Assembly: GCA_020635395.1 (NCBI GenBank)
Contig: JACJZV010000001.1
Span: 434,001-498,000 of the forward strand
DNA length: 64,000 bases
From: Flavobacteriales bacterium
Lineage (GTDB): Bacteria > Bacteroidota > Bacteroidia > NS11-12g > UBA9320
Direction of reading: 5' to 3'
Shown: positions 1-8,219 of the stretch, in pieces
How the letters are laid out: each line of letters opens with the position of its first letter
How positions within the stretch are numbered: position 1 is the first letter of the stretch
Program-made: the position numbers and the translations under genes
The notes under the pieces: model-generated
Seen by the model: only the letters and a program-made list of their open reading frames with translations
The model's database searches: none
What the model was told of the DNA's origin: nothing

Positions 1-493
1 TGTCCTCTATCTCTGCGGTTTGCATCAAATAAAAATGCGTGTAGCCATTTACCAACGCTTCGATATCTTTCTCAAACTCGGTTGTTTTTAAGGTGTTTTT
101 AGCTTTTAGATAGCCCGCCACGTTAGCCACAAATGGCAAAGCGGAAATGGCAAAAAGCGTAATGAAAAAATAAACGAACGTAAAGAACGATTTAGAGTAG
201 GGCAGTTTTAAATGTACCCTCTTTGTGTTGAACTTTATTTGTCTGATAATAAATAAAATAAACAGCAAAATGGCAGGCAAAATTAGAATTTGGTTGATGT
301 TGGAGAAAAATCCTCGATAACTCGACCAATCAGGCAATGGGTTGAGTGGATAAAGCCAAGTGGCCACAAACAACAGCAAGCCCAAAACCAATATTAGGGG
401 CCAAAAAATGTGCACACCCAGCACCCAACCCAACGGATTTGTTCTGATAAACCGTTGGTTTATTTTCTCGAAATAGTGTCTTAGCTGTTTCAT
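1..493 (-). CDS. Multi-pass membrane protein, probable ABC permease (partial)
   Basis: This reading frame starts with ATG at 493 and runs off the left edge, so only the first 164 residues are visible. It begins MKQLRHYFEKINQRF. Two or three strongly hydrophobic segments follow (about residues 25-45, 70-88 and 110-130), separated by basic loops. Its ATG overlaps the stop of the upstream ABC ATPase gene (ATGA), which shows translational coupling and suggests that it is the membrane partner of that ATPase. No permease-specific motif is visible in the part present, so the permease call is inference from context. Confidence 0.6.
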   Translation of the reverse strand, partial: MKQLRHYFEKINQRFIRTNPLGWVLGVHIFWPLILVLGLLLFVATWLYPLNPLPDWSSYRGFFSNINQILILPAILLFILFIIRQIKFNTKRVHLKLPYSKSFFTFVYFFITLFAISALPFVANVAGYLKAKNTLKTTEFEKDIEALVNGYTHFYLMQTAEIED

Positions 494-1416
494 TGGTTAA
501 AAAGTCTTTTGGTTGATTTACTGATGTTTCTAAAATACTTGATGATAAAACCATGTTTTATGGCCGATGTCAAAAAGTCGTTTGATGCTTTTTCCGTGTT
601 TTCATCGGGTTTGTCAATCATTACCTGTATATATTCTCCGGTTTGTTTGTATTCCCAGGTTTGGTGGGTTACATATTTTAAGAAATCCTCCAATTGCTCA
701 TGGTTTACCTGTAGTTCAAAAACCAATTTTTCATTTTCTGATTCAAGATTTGTTATAGAGCCACTAAAAACAGCCTGCCCTTTTCTCAAAAAAATCATTT
801 GGTCGCTTACAGTTTCAATTTCGTGCAATTGCTGACTGCTCAATATCACAGCCGTTTGATAGTCTTTGTTTTTAAGAATATTCTTTAAATCGCTCAAAAA
901 CTTTTGCTGCGTGTTTATGTCAAGGTTGGCCAAAGGCTCGTCAAGCACCAACAATTTTGGCTTCCCAATCAGCATTCGAGCCAGTTCAAATCGCAAACGG
1001 TATCCGGTAGAAATTTCTGTCCATTTTAGGTGTTTATAGTCCATCAACCCTAAAAATTCCAATATCTCATCCAAATAAGTATCAATTTCGGTTGGAGCTA
1101 TTCCATCTAAAGCGGCTTTAAGCTGCAAATTTTGAATAAGGCTACCAAACCATCTGGGTATGCGTTGTGGTATAAAAGCAATCTGCGATTTCAGCTCCAT
1201 CCAGTTGCTATTGCCCGTGGCATTGCTGCCAAAATAGGAATATTGCCCATCCGCAAGCAATTCGCCTGCAATAATATTGAGCAGGGTAGTTTTTCCGTTG
1301 CCGTTTTCGCCCACAACGCCAACAATGCTGCCTTCGGGCAACTCTATTTTCGGAACGCTCAGATTAAAATTTGACCGAGGAAATGTTTTAGAAATATTCG
1401 AAGCACTAAAAATCAT
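490..1416 (-). CDS. ABC transporter ATP-binding protein with atypical H-loop
   Basis: A single ABC nucleotide-binding domain of 308 residues. Walker A is GENGNGKTT (36-44). The signature is a divergent STGYR (136-140) and Walker B is LLVLDEP (155-161). The switch position reads SSQQLHE, so the usual H-loop histidine appears to be glutamine (about Q195). A C-terminal extension of roughly 80 residues follows the domain. It overlaps the downstream membrane protein gene by 4 nt and probably forms an export complex with it. The substrate is not evident. The family assignment is firm, while activity is less certain because of the signature and H-loop changes. Confidence 0.88.
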   Translation of the reverse strand: MIFSASNISKTFPRSNFNLSVPKIELPEGSIVGVVGENGNGKTTLLNIIAGELLADGQYSYFGSNATGNSNWMELKSQIAFIPQRIPRWFGSLIQNLQLKAALDGIAPTEIDTYLDEILEFLGLMDYKHLKWTEISTGYRLRFELARMLIGKPKLLVLDEPLANLDINTQQKFLSDLKNILKNKDYQTAVILSSQQLHEIETVSDQMIFLRKGQAVFSGSITNLESENEKLVFELQVNHEQLEDFLKYVTHQTWEYKQTGEYIQVMIDKPDENTEKASNDFLTSAIKHGFIIKYFRNISKSTKRLFNQ

Positions 1417-1500
1417 AGTTTGAACAAAATAATTGCCTCGAATTTAAACGGATTTGGCTTTTGATATGCCAAATCCATACGAAAAGAAGGTTTTTTCTGA

Positions 1501-2067
1501 CTAAACAGTCATTATTTCTTTTTCTTTAACCACTAAAATAGCGTCGATTTTTTCAGTAAAGGCATCGGTAAGCTTCTGAACTTCGGCTTCTCCATCTTTT
1601 GCCATGTCTTCAGAAAGGCCGTTGTTTTTTAGTTTTTTGATGCTTTCGTTGCTATCTCTTCTGATATTGCGTAGGCTAACCTTGCCATTTTCGGCTTCTT
1701 TTTTGGCATTTTTTACCAAATCTTTTCTTCTTTCTTCTGTAAGTGGAGGAATATTAATAATGATAATTTGTCCATCATTTTGAGGGTTGTAGCCTAAATT
1801 GCTGTTTATAATGCTACGCTCAATGTCATGCAAAAGGTTTTTTTCCCAGGGTTGCACCACAATGGTTCGTGCATCAGGAGTATTCACGTTTGATACTTGA
1901 CTCAGCGGTACATGTGAGCCATAATATTCAACCATTACCCCATCAAGCATAGAAGGAGAGGCTTTTCCGGCTCTAAGTTTAACCAATTCTTTATTCAGGT
2001 GGTCAATGGCTCTATCCATTGCTTCTTTTGTAGAGTCTAAAATTGATTTTAAAGATGCGTCGTCCAT
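1501..2067 (-). CDS. frr: Ribosome recycling factor
   Basis: RRF splits post-termination 70S ribosomes together with EF-G. The frame is open from 2139, but I place the start at the ATG at 2067, which gives 188 residues beginning MDDASLKSILDSTKEAM. That matches the usual family length of about 185 and avoids overlap with the upstream gene, which ends at 2112. Family features are visible: LVKLRAGKASPSMLDG near residue 30, VQPWEK in the middle, and the lysine/arginine-rich LTEERRKDLVKNAKK segment. It lies downstream of a membrane protein gene on the same strand and may be co-transcribed with it. Confidence 0.96.
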   Translation of the reverse strand: MDDASLKSILDSTKEAMDRAIDHLNKELVKLRAGKASPSMLDGVMVEYYGSHVPLSQVSNVNTPDARTIVVQPWEKNLLHDIERSIINSNLGYNPQNDGQIIIINIPPLTEERRKDLVKNAKKEAENGKVSLRNIRRDSNESIKKLKNNGLSEDMAKDGEAEVQKLTDAFTEKIDAILVVKEKEIMTV

Positions 2068-2111
2068 TAATGCATTAGATTTTCTGCAAACATACTGATT
2101 TTGGCCTTTAT

Positions 2112-3059
2112 CTAAAACATTTTGAGGATATAAGCCCATTTCACCATGAACAGTGCAAAGACCAAAGCTATGGTAAAAAGGTTGGCTAACAGCCGATTCT
2201 TCATGTGAAACATGCCCAAGCTAATAAGGCAAATGATGGGCAAACTCAAAAACATGGCACTTTTTGAGGTGTCAACTCCGCTAAATAAAGTGATGGTAAA
2301 ACCAAAAATAAGCAGCAGCACCATTGAATTGACAAAATTTCGGCTTTGCGTTTGAACATATCGAATAATGCCTGAAACCACTGGAAAAAGCAGTAGCAAA
2401 GCAACAGCAATGACACAATAGCTGTAAAAATATTCGGGTAAAAGCACCGCTGTAAAATCAGTTGAAAAGCCCAAACTGTGTATTTCTGAATTAAAAATAT
2501 TTGGAAAAAACACCCATAACACGCCCAACACTCCAACCACCACAATCAAAAAAGTTTGAATGGCAAGCAAAAACTTGTTTAGGTTTACAGAAGTAATAAG
2601 GCCTGTAATAACAATAATTAACGGACTCAGATAAATAGTTTTTGGATAGAACAAGCAGGCCATCCCAAACCAAAACCCAATATCAATAAAAAGGGGTAGG
2701 TTTTCTTGCGTGTCATCAAAAGCAAAAAGGGTTCTTTCAAACAAAATGAGCCAAAAAAAATTAGATAAAATAACTTCCCAAGCCAAAAACTGTTCGGGGG
2801 TAAAAAAGCCAACCATCATGGCCACTACTACAGGCCAGAGGGTGCGTTGCTCAATCAATCCAAGTCGGGTAAGAAGTTGGCTCAACCAAAAACTCTGAAC
2901 AACCAGCAAAAAAATGGATAAAATGGTTTTTATTAAAAAACTGATTGACAGCTCACCGAGTACAAACCACTTGTAAAACAACGGCCAGCAGCACCCCGCA
3001 ATTAAAAATAATGCAATGGCCACCGAGAAAATGCCGCCCTTTTTTATTGTAGAAATCAA
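2112..3059 (-). CDS. Polytopic membrane protein, DUF6427-like
   Basis: A very hydrophobic protein of 315 residues with about eight to ten predicted membrane segments and short loops. It resembles the small polytopic proteins of Bacteroidota grouped as DUF6427, but I assign that from general appearance only. No catalytic motif is visible. The start codon is TTG at 3059, overlapping the stop of the upstream gene (TTGA), so translation is probably coupled. The following gene is frr. Function unknown. Confidence 0.7.
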   Translation of the reverse strand: MISTIKKGGIFSVAIALFLIAGCCWPLFYKWFVLGELSISFLIKTILSIFLLVVQSFWLSQLLTRLGLIEQRTLWPVVVAMMVGFFTPEQFLAWEVILSNFFWLILFERTLFAFDDTQENLPLFIDIGFWFGMACLFYPKTIYLSPLIIVITGLITSVNLNKFLLAIQTFLIVVVGVLGVLWVFFPNIFNSEIHSLGFSTDFTAVLLPEYFYSYCVIAVALLLLFPVVSGIIRYVQTQSRNFVNSMVLLLIFGFTITLFSGVDTSKSAMFLSLPIICLISLGMFHMKNRLLANLFTIALVFALFMVKWAYILKMF

Positions 3060-4558
3060 TGCGGATATTCCAATTTAAGCAATGAAAACTTCCTGTCTTT
3101 TGTAACGGGCAATATTAATTTATTGTACCCAATTTGAAGAGCTTCTGAGGGAATTATCGAAACAAAATTATTATCGCTTCGCACCAATATTTTGTATGTA
3201 ACTTCACCCTCTGGCGTAAACTCATATTGCATTACATCGCCATTGGTTCGCAGTCGGTCGTTATACAATACATACAAATTTGAACGGGTATTTGCCACTA
3301 CAATCGAGCTGTAATACCCGTTGTCGTTGAGCGAACTTTGGCTCTTTCTTATCAAATATTTCCATCGGATATTACTGGCGGAGTCGATTGAAAACACCAA
3401 TACATCATCAAAATTATAAATGTTTCGGGCGGTGGTAGAGGGCATTCCGTTTATATAGGTAACGTCTTCTTCGTTTGATACGGATGAGCGTTCGGCAAGA
3501 ATGGTAATGCCGCCATCTGTGTTTGGAATTACTTCAAGCAAATCAAAGTTTTTTATATCCGGAAAAACAGTAAGTCTTTCTTCTCCAAACAGTTGGCGTT
3601 TAAAGTCGGGCGTAAATTCTTTGTAGGTTGATTTTGGTTTGATGGCGGTATCAATGGGCAATTCAAAGTTGAACAATCCTTCAATAACAAACGGATTTTT
3701 GCCAGTGTAAAGGGCGGTTAAGTTGATTTTATTTTTGGTTACATCAAAAGTGAAAATTGTTTTTTGAAGATTTTTTGAGGAGTCAAGTATTTGATAATCA
3801 ATAAGTCGTTTGTTTTTGATGTTGAATTGGTAAACCCAAGCGTTGGCTGGTGTGTTTTCTTTTTTATTGTCAATTTCGTGTTGACTTACCATAAAAAAGG
3901 CGTTTCCAGAATTGTCAACCAGCATGTCGGGCATAAAAAAATTGTCGAAAGATTTGGTCAATTCATACTTTTTATAGGCCAACAAACGCATCTTTTTGTC
4001 GAAGATAGAAAAGCAAAGAATTCTTCCATTTTGCTCCGATTTCTCGGTATGACTTATTAAAATGCGTTCTCGATTTGGTGAAAATTTTATTCGAAAATCG
4101 CCCTTGTCATAATAGTCAGAAATGGCCGCAGTAGTGGCAATTCTGGGCTTATCTATTGGGTTTATATTTTTGTCGTACCATTGATATCGAACCTCGTTTT
4201 TTGCATCCACTCTATTGTAATAAGTGGTAAAAATGATAAATCCGGTGTCCTGCAATTCGATGAAAAGAAGTTTAGATTTCTTTAGAGAAATATTTTTGGA
4301 AACATTAAAGCCGAGGTTTTCAAAATATCTTTCTATCAAAATATTGTGCGTTAGACTTTTGTAGTTTCTAAAACGGAGCACATACAAACCATCCTGATTT
4401 TGACCAATAACCCGCGAGTAAATAGCACTACCTTTTAGTTTCCGCGGATTCGACCATTCAAGGTTTTGACTAAGGCCAATGCTGCATGAAAATGCCAAAG
4501 CCGCAAATGCCCCAAAAAATCTCCGAAATATGTTCAACTTTGCAGCCCTCTTTGTCAT
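3056..4558 (-). CDS. Secreted hypothetical protein
   Basis: The first 30 residues (MTKRAAKLNIFRRFFGAFAA followed by a hydrophobic core and GLSQ) look like a Sec signal peptide, so the product is probably periplasmic or attached outside. The rest, about 470 residues, is rich in beta-strand-like stretches with repeated aromatic and aspartate turns, as in WD/Kelch-like propellers, but no clear repeat signature can be read. I prefer the ATG at 4558 to the TTG three codons upstream because it gives the more normal signal peptide. It is coupled to the downstream membrane protein gene by a TTGA overlap. Function not recognised. Confidence 0.65.
   Translation of the reverse strand: MTKRAAKLNIFRRFFGAFAALAFSCSIGLSQNLEWSNPRKLKGSAIYSRVIGQNQDGLYVLRFRNYKSLTHNILIERYFENLGFNVSKNISLKKSKLLFIELQDTGFIIFTTYYNRVDAKNEVRYQWYDKNINPIDKPRIATTAAISDYYDKGDFRIKFSPNRERILISHTEKSEQNGRILCFSIFDKKMRLLAYKKYELTKSFDNFFMPDMLVDNSGNAFFMVSQHEIDNKKENTPANAWVYQFNIKNKRLIDYQILDSSKNLQKTIFTFDVTKNKINLTALYTGKNPFVIEGLFNFELPIDTAIKPKSTYKEFTPDFKRQLFGEERLTVFPDIKNFDLLEVIPNTDGGITILAERSSVSNEEDVTYINGMPSTTARNIYNFDDVLVFSIDSASNIRWKYLIRKSQSSLNDNGYYSSIVVANTRSNLYVLYNDRLRTNGDVMQYEFTPEGEVTYKILVRSDNNFVSIIPSEALQIGYNKLILPVTKDRKFSLLKLEYPH
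4535..4542 (+). promoter_or_regulatory. Possible -7 box for hflX
   Basis: CAACTTTG matches the Bacteroidota TAnnTTTG box at 7 of 8 positions, followed by the typical GCAGCC context. It lies inside the 5' end of the divergent secreted-protein gene, about 50 nt before the TTG start chosen for hflX. No good -33 element is visible. Confidence 0.3.
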
Positions 4559-4593
4559 ACACAACAAAGAACGTTATAAAAGATTTCTTAGCA

Positions 4594-5781
4594 TTGAAAA
4601 AGAAGAGCTTTCAGGTAAATACGGCAAAAATTGTGGAAACAGCCGTGCTTGTTTCGGTTGAAAAGCAGGGTCAAAACCGACAAGAAACGGAAGATTTTTT
4701 GGCCGAACTGGAGTTTTTGGCCACCACTGCGGATGCAGAGGTAAAAAAATGGTTTATTCAAAAGCTGCAAATGCCCGATAGCAAAACCTACGTTGGCACC
4801 GGAAAGCTCATAGAAATCGCCAATTATATAGCCGATAAGCAAATAAACACAGCCATTTTTGACGATGAACTTTCTCCCTCACAAATCCGAAATTTGGAAA
4901 AGGCTTTGGTGTGCAAAATCATTGACCGCAGCACACTTATATTGGACATATTTGCCAAAAATGCCAAAACTACTCGGGCAAAAACGCAGGTAGAGCTTGC
5001 ACAAAGCGAGTATCTATTGCCTCGATTGACCCGCATGTGGACGCACCTTGAAAAGCAACGGGGCGGCATAGGTATGAAAGGTCCAGGCGAAAAGGAGATA
5101 GAAACCGACCGAAGGATTATTCGTGACAAAATATCGTTGCTCAAAAAGAAGTTGGAAGATATTGATAAACAAAGTGTTACACAGAGAAAGGGCAGGGAAG
5201 GGGAGTTGAGGCTGGCTTTGGTGGGATATACCAACGTGGGTAAATCAACCATTATGAATGCTTTGACCAATGCGGAAATTTTGGCTGAAAATAAGTTGTT
5301 TGCCACGCTAGATTCCACCGTGCGGAAGTTGGTTTTGGTAAAAGAAGCGGAGGAATATATCCCACCTATTGTCACACTGATTAGCGATACGGTAGGGTTT
5401 ATCAGAAAACTTCCACATCAGCTCATCGAAAGTTTTAAATCAACCTTAGACGAAATAAAAGAGGCCGATTTGCTGCTGCATGTGGTGGATATTTCGCATG
5501 TAAATTTTGAGAGCCACATAGAAGTTGTTACGGAAACTCTCTCTGAAATTGGAGCAGGGAATAAACCGATACTGACTATTTTTAACAAGATAGACGGCTA
5601 TAATCCGCGAGCTACCGCCGAAGATATTTTTGAAGACGAAACCATTTACAACCTTGAAGAGTTTAAAGAAACTTGGTTTGCAAAACAAAATTCACCAGCC
5701 ATATTTATCAGTGCTTTTGATAAAGCAGATATTAACCTACTTCGCGAAAAGCTATTTGAACTTTGCAGCGGCTTGAGGTAG
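4594..5781 (+). CDS. hflX: GTPase HflX
   Basis: HflX is a ribosome-binding GTPase that splits stalled 70S ribosomes under stress. The N-terminal HflX domain includes SKTYVGTGKLIEI. The glycine-rich linker reads GGIGMKGPGEKEIETDRR. The G domain shows G1 GYTNVGKST (about 210-218), G3 DTVGF (about 265) and G4 NKID (about 330). The frame is open from 4486, but that part overlaps the signal peptide of the divergent gene and has no family resemblance. A TTG at 4594 gives 395 residues, normal for HflX, and is the only start codon between the candidate promoter and the conserved region. Monocistronic. Confidence 0.93.
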   Translation: MKKKSFQVNTAKIVETAVLVSVEKQGQNRQETEDFLAELEFLATTADAEVKKWFIQKLQMPDSKTYVGTGKLIEIANYIADKQINTAIFDDELSPSQIRNLEKALVCKIIDRSTLILDIFAKNAKTTRAKTQVELAQSEYLLPRLTRMWTHLEKQRGGIGMKGPGEKEIETDRRIIRDKISLLKKKLEDIDKQSVTQRKGREGELRLALVGYTNVGKSTIMNALTNAEILAENKLFATLDSTVRKLVLVKEAEEYIPPIVTLISDTVGFIRKLPHQLIESFKSTLDEIKEADLLLHVVDISHVNFESHIEVVTETLSEIGAGNKPILTIFNKIDGYNPRATAEDIFEDETIYNLEEFKETWFAKQNSPAIFISAFDKADINLLREKLFELCSGLR

Positions 5782-5841
5782 CCAAAGAAAGCCGCGGCCT
5801 GTTGGTGTTTCGGGAGCCAATTAATTACACATCCTTTCTTT

Positions 5842-5989
5842 TGATAAATAAACTCATCAAAAATCAACAAAAAATGATAAATGTACTTATCAATATTTTA
5901 TAATATTGGCAAGTGTATTTATCACTTTTAAATAAAAATGATAAATGTATTTATCAAAATAATAAATTAATTGATAAATATACTTATCA
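5842..5989. repeat. Array of five 18-bp palindromes at 32-33 bp spacing
   Basis: Five 18-bp sites start at 5842, 5875, 5907, 5939 and 5972, so the pitch is 33, 32, 32 and 33 bp (about three helical turns). The consensus is TGATAAATRTAYTTATCA. Sites 2, 4 and 5 have perfect 6-8 bp arms; sites 1 and 3 are degenerate. The 14-15 bp between sites are unrelated A/T-rich sequence. The last site falls between the -33 and -7 elements of the downstream ATPase gene, which suggests an operator array or a multimeric binding platform. Confidence 0.85.
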
Positions 5990-6003
5990 ATTATGTATAT
6001 TTG
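5971..6003 (+). promoter_or_regulatory. Promoter of the 6016 ATPase gene
   Basis: TTG at 5971-5973, then 22 bp, then TATATTTG at 5996-6003, a perfect TAnnTTTG box. The ATG of the gene lies 12 nt after the box. Palindrome 5 (5972-5989) covers the spacer, so binding there should block polymerase. Confidence 0.65.
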
Positions 6004-6015
6004 TAGTTGTTTAGT

Positions 6016-7218
6016 ATGGAAAACATTGAAAAAATATATGCCGAAAGCAGCACGTATCTTAAAAACTTAGACCCCCTATTTCGTCGAGATCAAATAGAAG
6101 ATGTTGATTGGGCAGAGCGATTGTTATTTATCAAAGGTTCGCGAGGTATTGGCAAAACCACCTTGATTTTGCAACACATACAGGAGCAATATGGCTATGA
6201 TTCAAAAGTGCTATATGTATCAATGGATAGCTTGCAACTACTTGACTATAAGCTGATAGAGTTAGCGGAATATCACTTTAATCATGGCGGAACACACTTG
6301 TTTGTTGATGAAATTCACAAATACCAAAACTGGAGTTTGGAGCTTAAAAACATCAACGATTTGTACAAAAAGCTCAATGTGGTGGTTTCGGGATCCTCTA
6401 TTTTGCATTTGTATAAAGGCAATGCCGATTTAAGCCGACGTGGGGTAAGTTTTAAACTCAGGGGGCTGTCGTTTCGTGAGTTTTTAAATATCGAAACAAA
6501 AAGCAATTTTCCGAAATATAGTTTGGATGATTTGCTCCAAAACCACTTGCAAATCGCTGCCGATATTGGCCAGGTGGTAAATCCGTTGCAATATATTAAG
6601 GAATATCTAAAATATGGTTACAACCCATATTACTTGGAAGGAAAGTCCAGTTTTCATCACAAATTAAACAATACGGTAAACCTTATTATAGAGACAGACA
6701 TTACGCAACTTTTTGGGGTGGATGTGAGCAAAATAATTAAGCTGAAAAAGTTGCTGTATGCCATTGCCGTCAATGTTCCGTTTCAGCCGAATACCTCAAA
6801 GTTGGCCACCAGTTTAGAGATAAGTCGAAGCACGTTGAACGCATATTTGCAATACTTGCATGAAGCCGAAATTATACACTTACTTTGGAAGAGCGGCCAG
6901 TCGTACAGTCTGATTTCAAAGCCGGAAAAAATTTATTTGAACAACACCAATCTGTGCTTTTTAGTGCCAGAAAGCTCGGTAAACGTTGGCAATTTGCGTG
7001 AAACTTTTTTCGTAAATCAGGTATCGGCCATGCACGATGTTTTTGCCAGCACCATTGGCGATTTTTTGGTTGACGATAAATACATTTTTGAGGTGGGTGG
7101 CCCCAACAAAAAGTTTACCCAAATTGCCAATCAGGCGGGAAGCTACAAAGTGCAGGATGAAATTTTAATAGGGGCAAAAAACAATATTCCACTATGGCTG
7201 TTTGGGTTTTTGTATTGA
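6016..7218 (+). CDS. AAA ATPase with winged-helix and DUF4143-like C-terminus
   Basis: A 400-residue protein of the AAA_14/DUF4143 group. Walker A is GSRGIGKT (41-48), Walker B is LFVDEI (95-100), and a sensor-like SGSS lies at 125-128, followed by the conserved RRGVSFKLRGLSFREFL block. A helix-turn-helix-like region (about 235-290, with LATSLEISRSTLNAYL) precedes the C-terminal domain. There the usual nuclease-like E-x-K core is replaced by DFLVDDKYIFEVGG. Such proteins are common and often multi-copy in Bacteroidota, with no settled function. I chose the ATG at 6016 over an upstream TTG because it lies just after a perfect -7 box. The gene stands alone behind the palindrome array. Confidence 0.85.
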   Translation: MENIEKIYAESSTYLKNLDPLFRRDQIEDVDWAERLLFIKGSRGIGKTTLILQHIQEQYGYDSKVLYVSMDSLQLLDYKLIELAEYHFNHGGTHLFVDEIHKYQNWSLELKNINDLYKKLNVVVSGSSILHLYKGNADLSRRGVSFKLRGLSFREFLNIETKSNFPKYSLDDLLQNHLQIAADIGQVVNPLQYIKEYLKYGYNPYYLEGKSSFHHKLNNTVNLIIETDITQLFGVDVSKIIKLKKLLYAIAVNVPFQPNTSKLATSLEISRSTLNAYLQYLHEAEIIHLLWKSGQSYSLISKPEKIYLNNTNLCFLVPESSVNVGNLRETFFVNQVSAMHDVFASTIGDFLVDDKYIFEVGGPNKKFTQIANQAGSYKVQDEILIGAKNNIPLWLFGFLY

Positions 7219-7310
7219 TTTTTTAGTCATTCAATCAACTCAATAAGCCATTTCATCGAACAAAAAAAACGAAAGTCCGCACCTATTTTATTTTCGCTTA
7301 AAAAAATGGT

Positions 7311-8219
7311 ATGGCGTTTTTAGAAGTTCGAAATGTTACCAAAGCCTACGAGGGGCATCTGGCCATAAAAGACCTCAACTTTTCGATTCCGGATAAAAAG
7401 ATTTTTGGATTGTTAGGCCCTAATGGTGCAGGAAAAACGACACTTATTCGCATCATCAATCAAATAACAGCCGCCGATAGCGGGGAGGTAATTTTTGATG
7501 GAGAAAAATTGCAACCAAAGCACATAGAACGCATTGGATACTTGCCCGAAGAACGTGGACTTTATAAAAAAATGAAAGTGTTGGAGCAGGTTGTTTATTT
7601 TGGCAGATTAAAGAATCTCTCAAAGCAAGAATCTGAAAAAAGAGCGTTGCACTGGCTCAATAAATTTGGACTAAACGATTGGAAATACAAACGCATTGAC
7701 GAGCTGAGCAAGGGCATGGCTCAAAAGGTTCAATTTATTTTAACGGTTTTGCATCAGCCCGATTTAATAATCCTCGACGAGCCTTTTAGCGGTTTCGACC
7801 CAGTAAATACTGAACTGATAAAATCAGAGATTAAGGAGTTAAACAAAGCTGGAGCGACCATCATTTTTTCTACACACCGAATGGAATCGGTGGAGGAAAT
7901 TTGCGACTATGTGGGCATGATTAACAAATCGCAAAAAGTGTTGGAAGGCAGTGTGATGGACGTAAGAAATTCGTATAAAAAGAATGAATTTGAGGTGGAG
8001 TATAAAGGAAGCCTCGATGGTTTTGTGCCTCAGCCGGCAAGTGTGGAAATAAATGATGATACGAAAGTGAACAAAGCCACCTTTGTGATTGATTGGAACG
8101 AAAAAAAGGAACTAATAAATAAGTTAAATCAACAAGTTGATATTGAGTCGTTTAATGAAAATTTACCAAGCATAAACGATATTTTTATTGCAAAAGTAAA
8201 GGAGGGAAACAATGGGTAA
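7311..8219 (+). CDS. ABC exporter ATP-binding protein (NatA-like)
   Basis: The 302 residues contain Walker A GPNGAGKTT (36-44), signature LSKGM (132-136), Walker B LIILDEP (152-158) and the H-loop histidine at 189 (FSTHR). A DUF4162-type tail follows. This is the NatA/DrrA class of ABC-2 exporter ATPases. The gene overlaps the next gene, a NatB-like permease, by 8 bp, so the two probably form one transporter. A 7-of-8 -7 box (TATTTTCG) lies at 7289-7296. The substrate (sodium or a drug-like compound) cannot be read from the sequence. Confidence 0.92.
   Translation: MAFLEVRNVTKAYEGHLAIKDLNFSIPDKKIFGLLGPNGAGKTTLIRIINQITAADSGEVIFDGEKLQPKHIERIGYLPEERGLYKKMKVLEQVVYFGRLKNLSKQESEKRALHWLNKFGLNDWKYKRIDELSKGMAQKVQFILTVLHQPDLIILDEPFSGFDPVNTELIKSEIKELNKAGATIIFSTHRMESVEEICDYVGMINKSQKVLEGSVMDVRNSYKKNEFEVEYKGSLDGFVPQPASVEINDDTKVNKATFVIDWNEKKELINKLNQQVDIESFNENLPSINDIFIAKVKEGNNG

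Noticed and set aside
4486..4593. N-terminal extension of hflX
   Set aside because: It overlaps the signal-peptide region of the divergent gene and lies upstream of the candidate promoter.
5842..5989. Palindrome array as a CRISPR
   Set aside because: Repeats are 18 bp and degenerate, gaps are only 14-15 bp and A/T-rich, and no cas genes are present.
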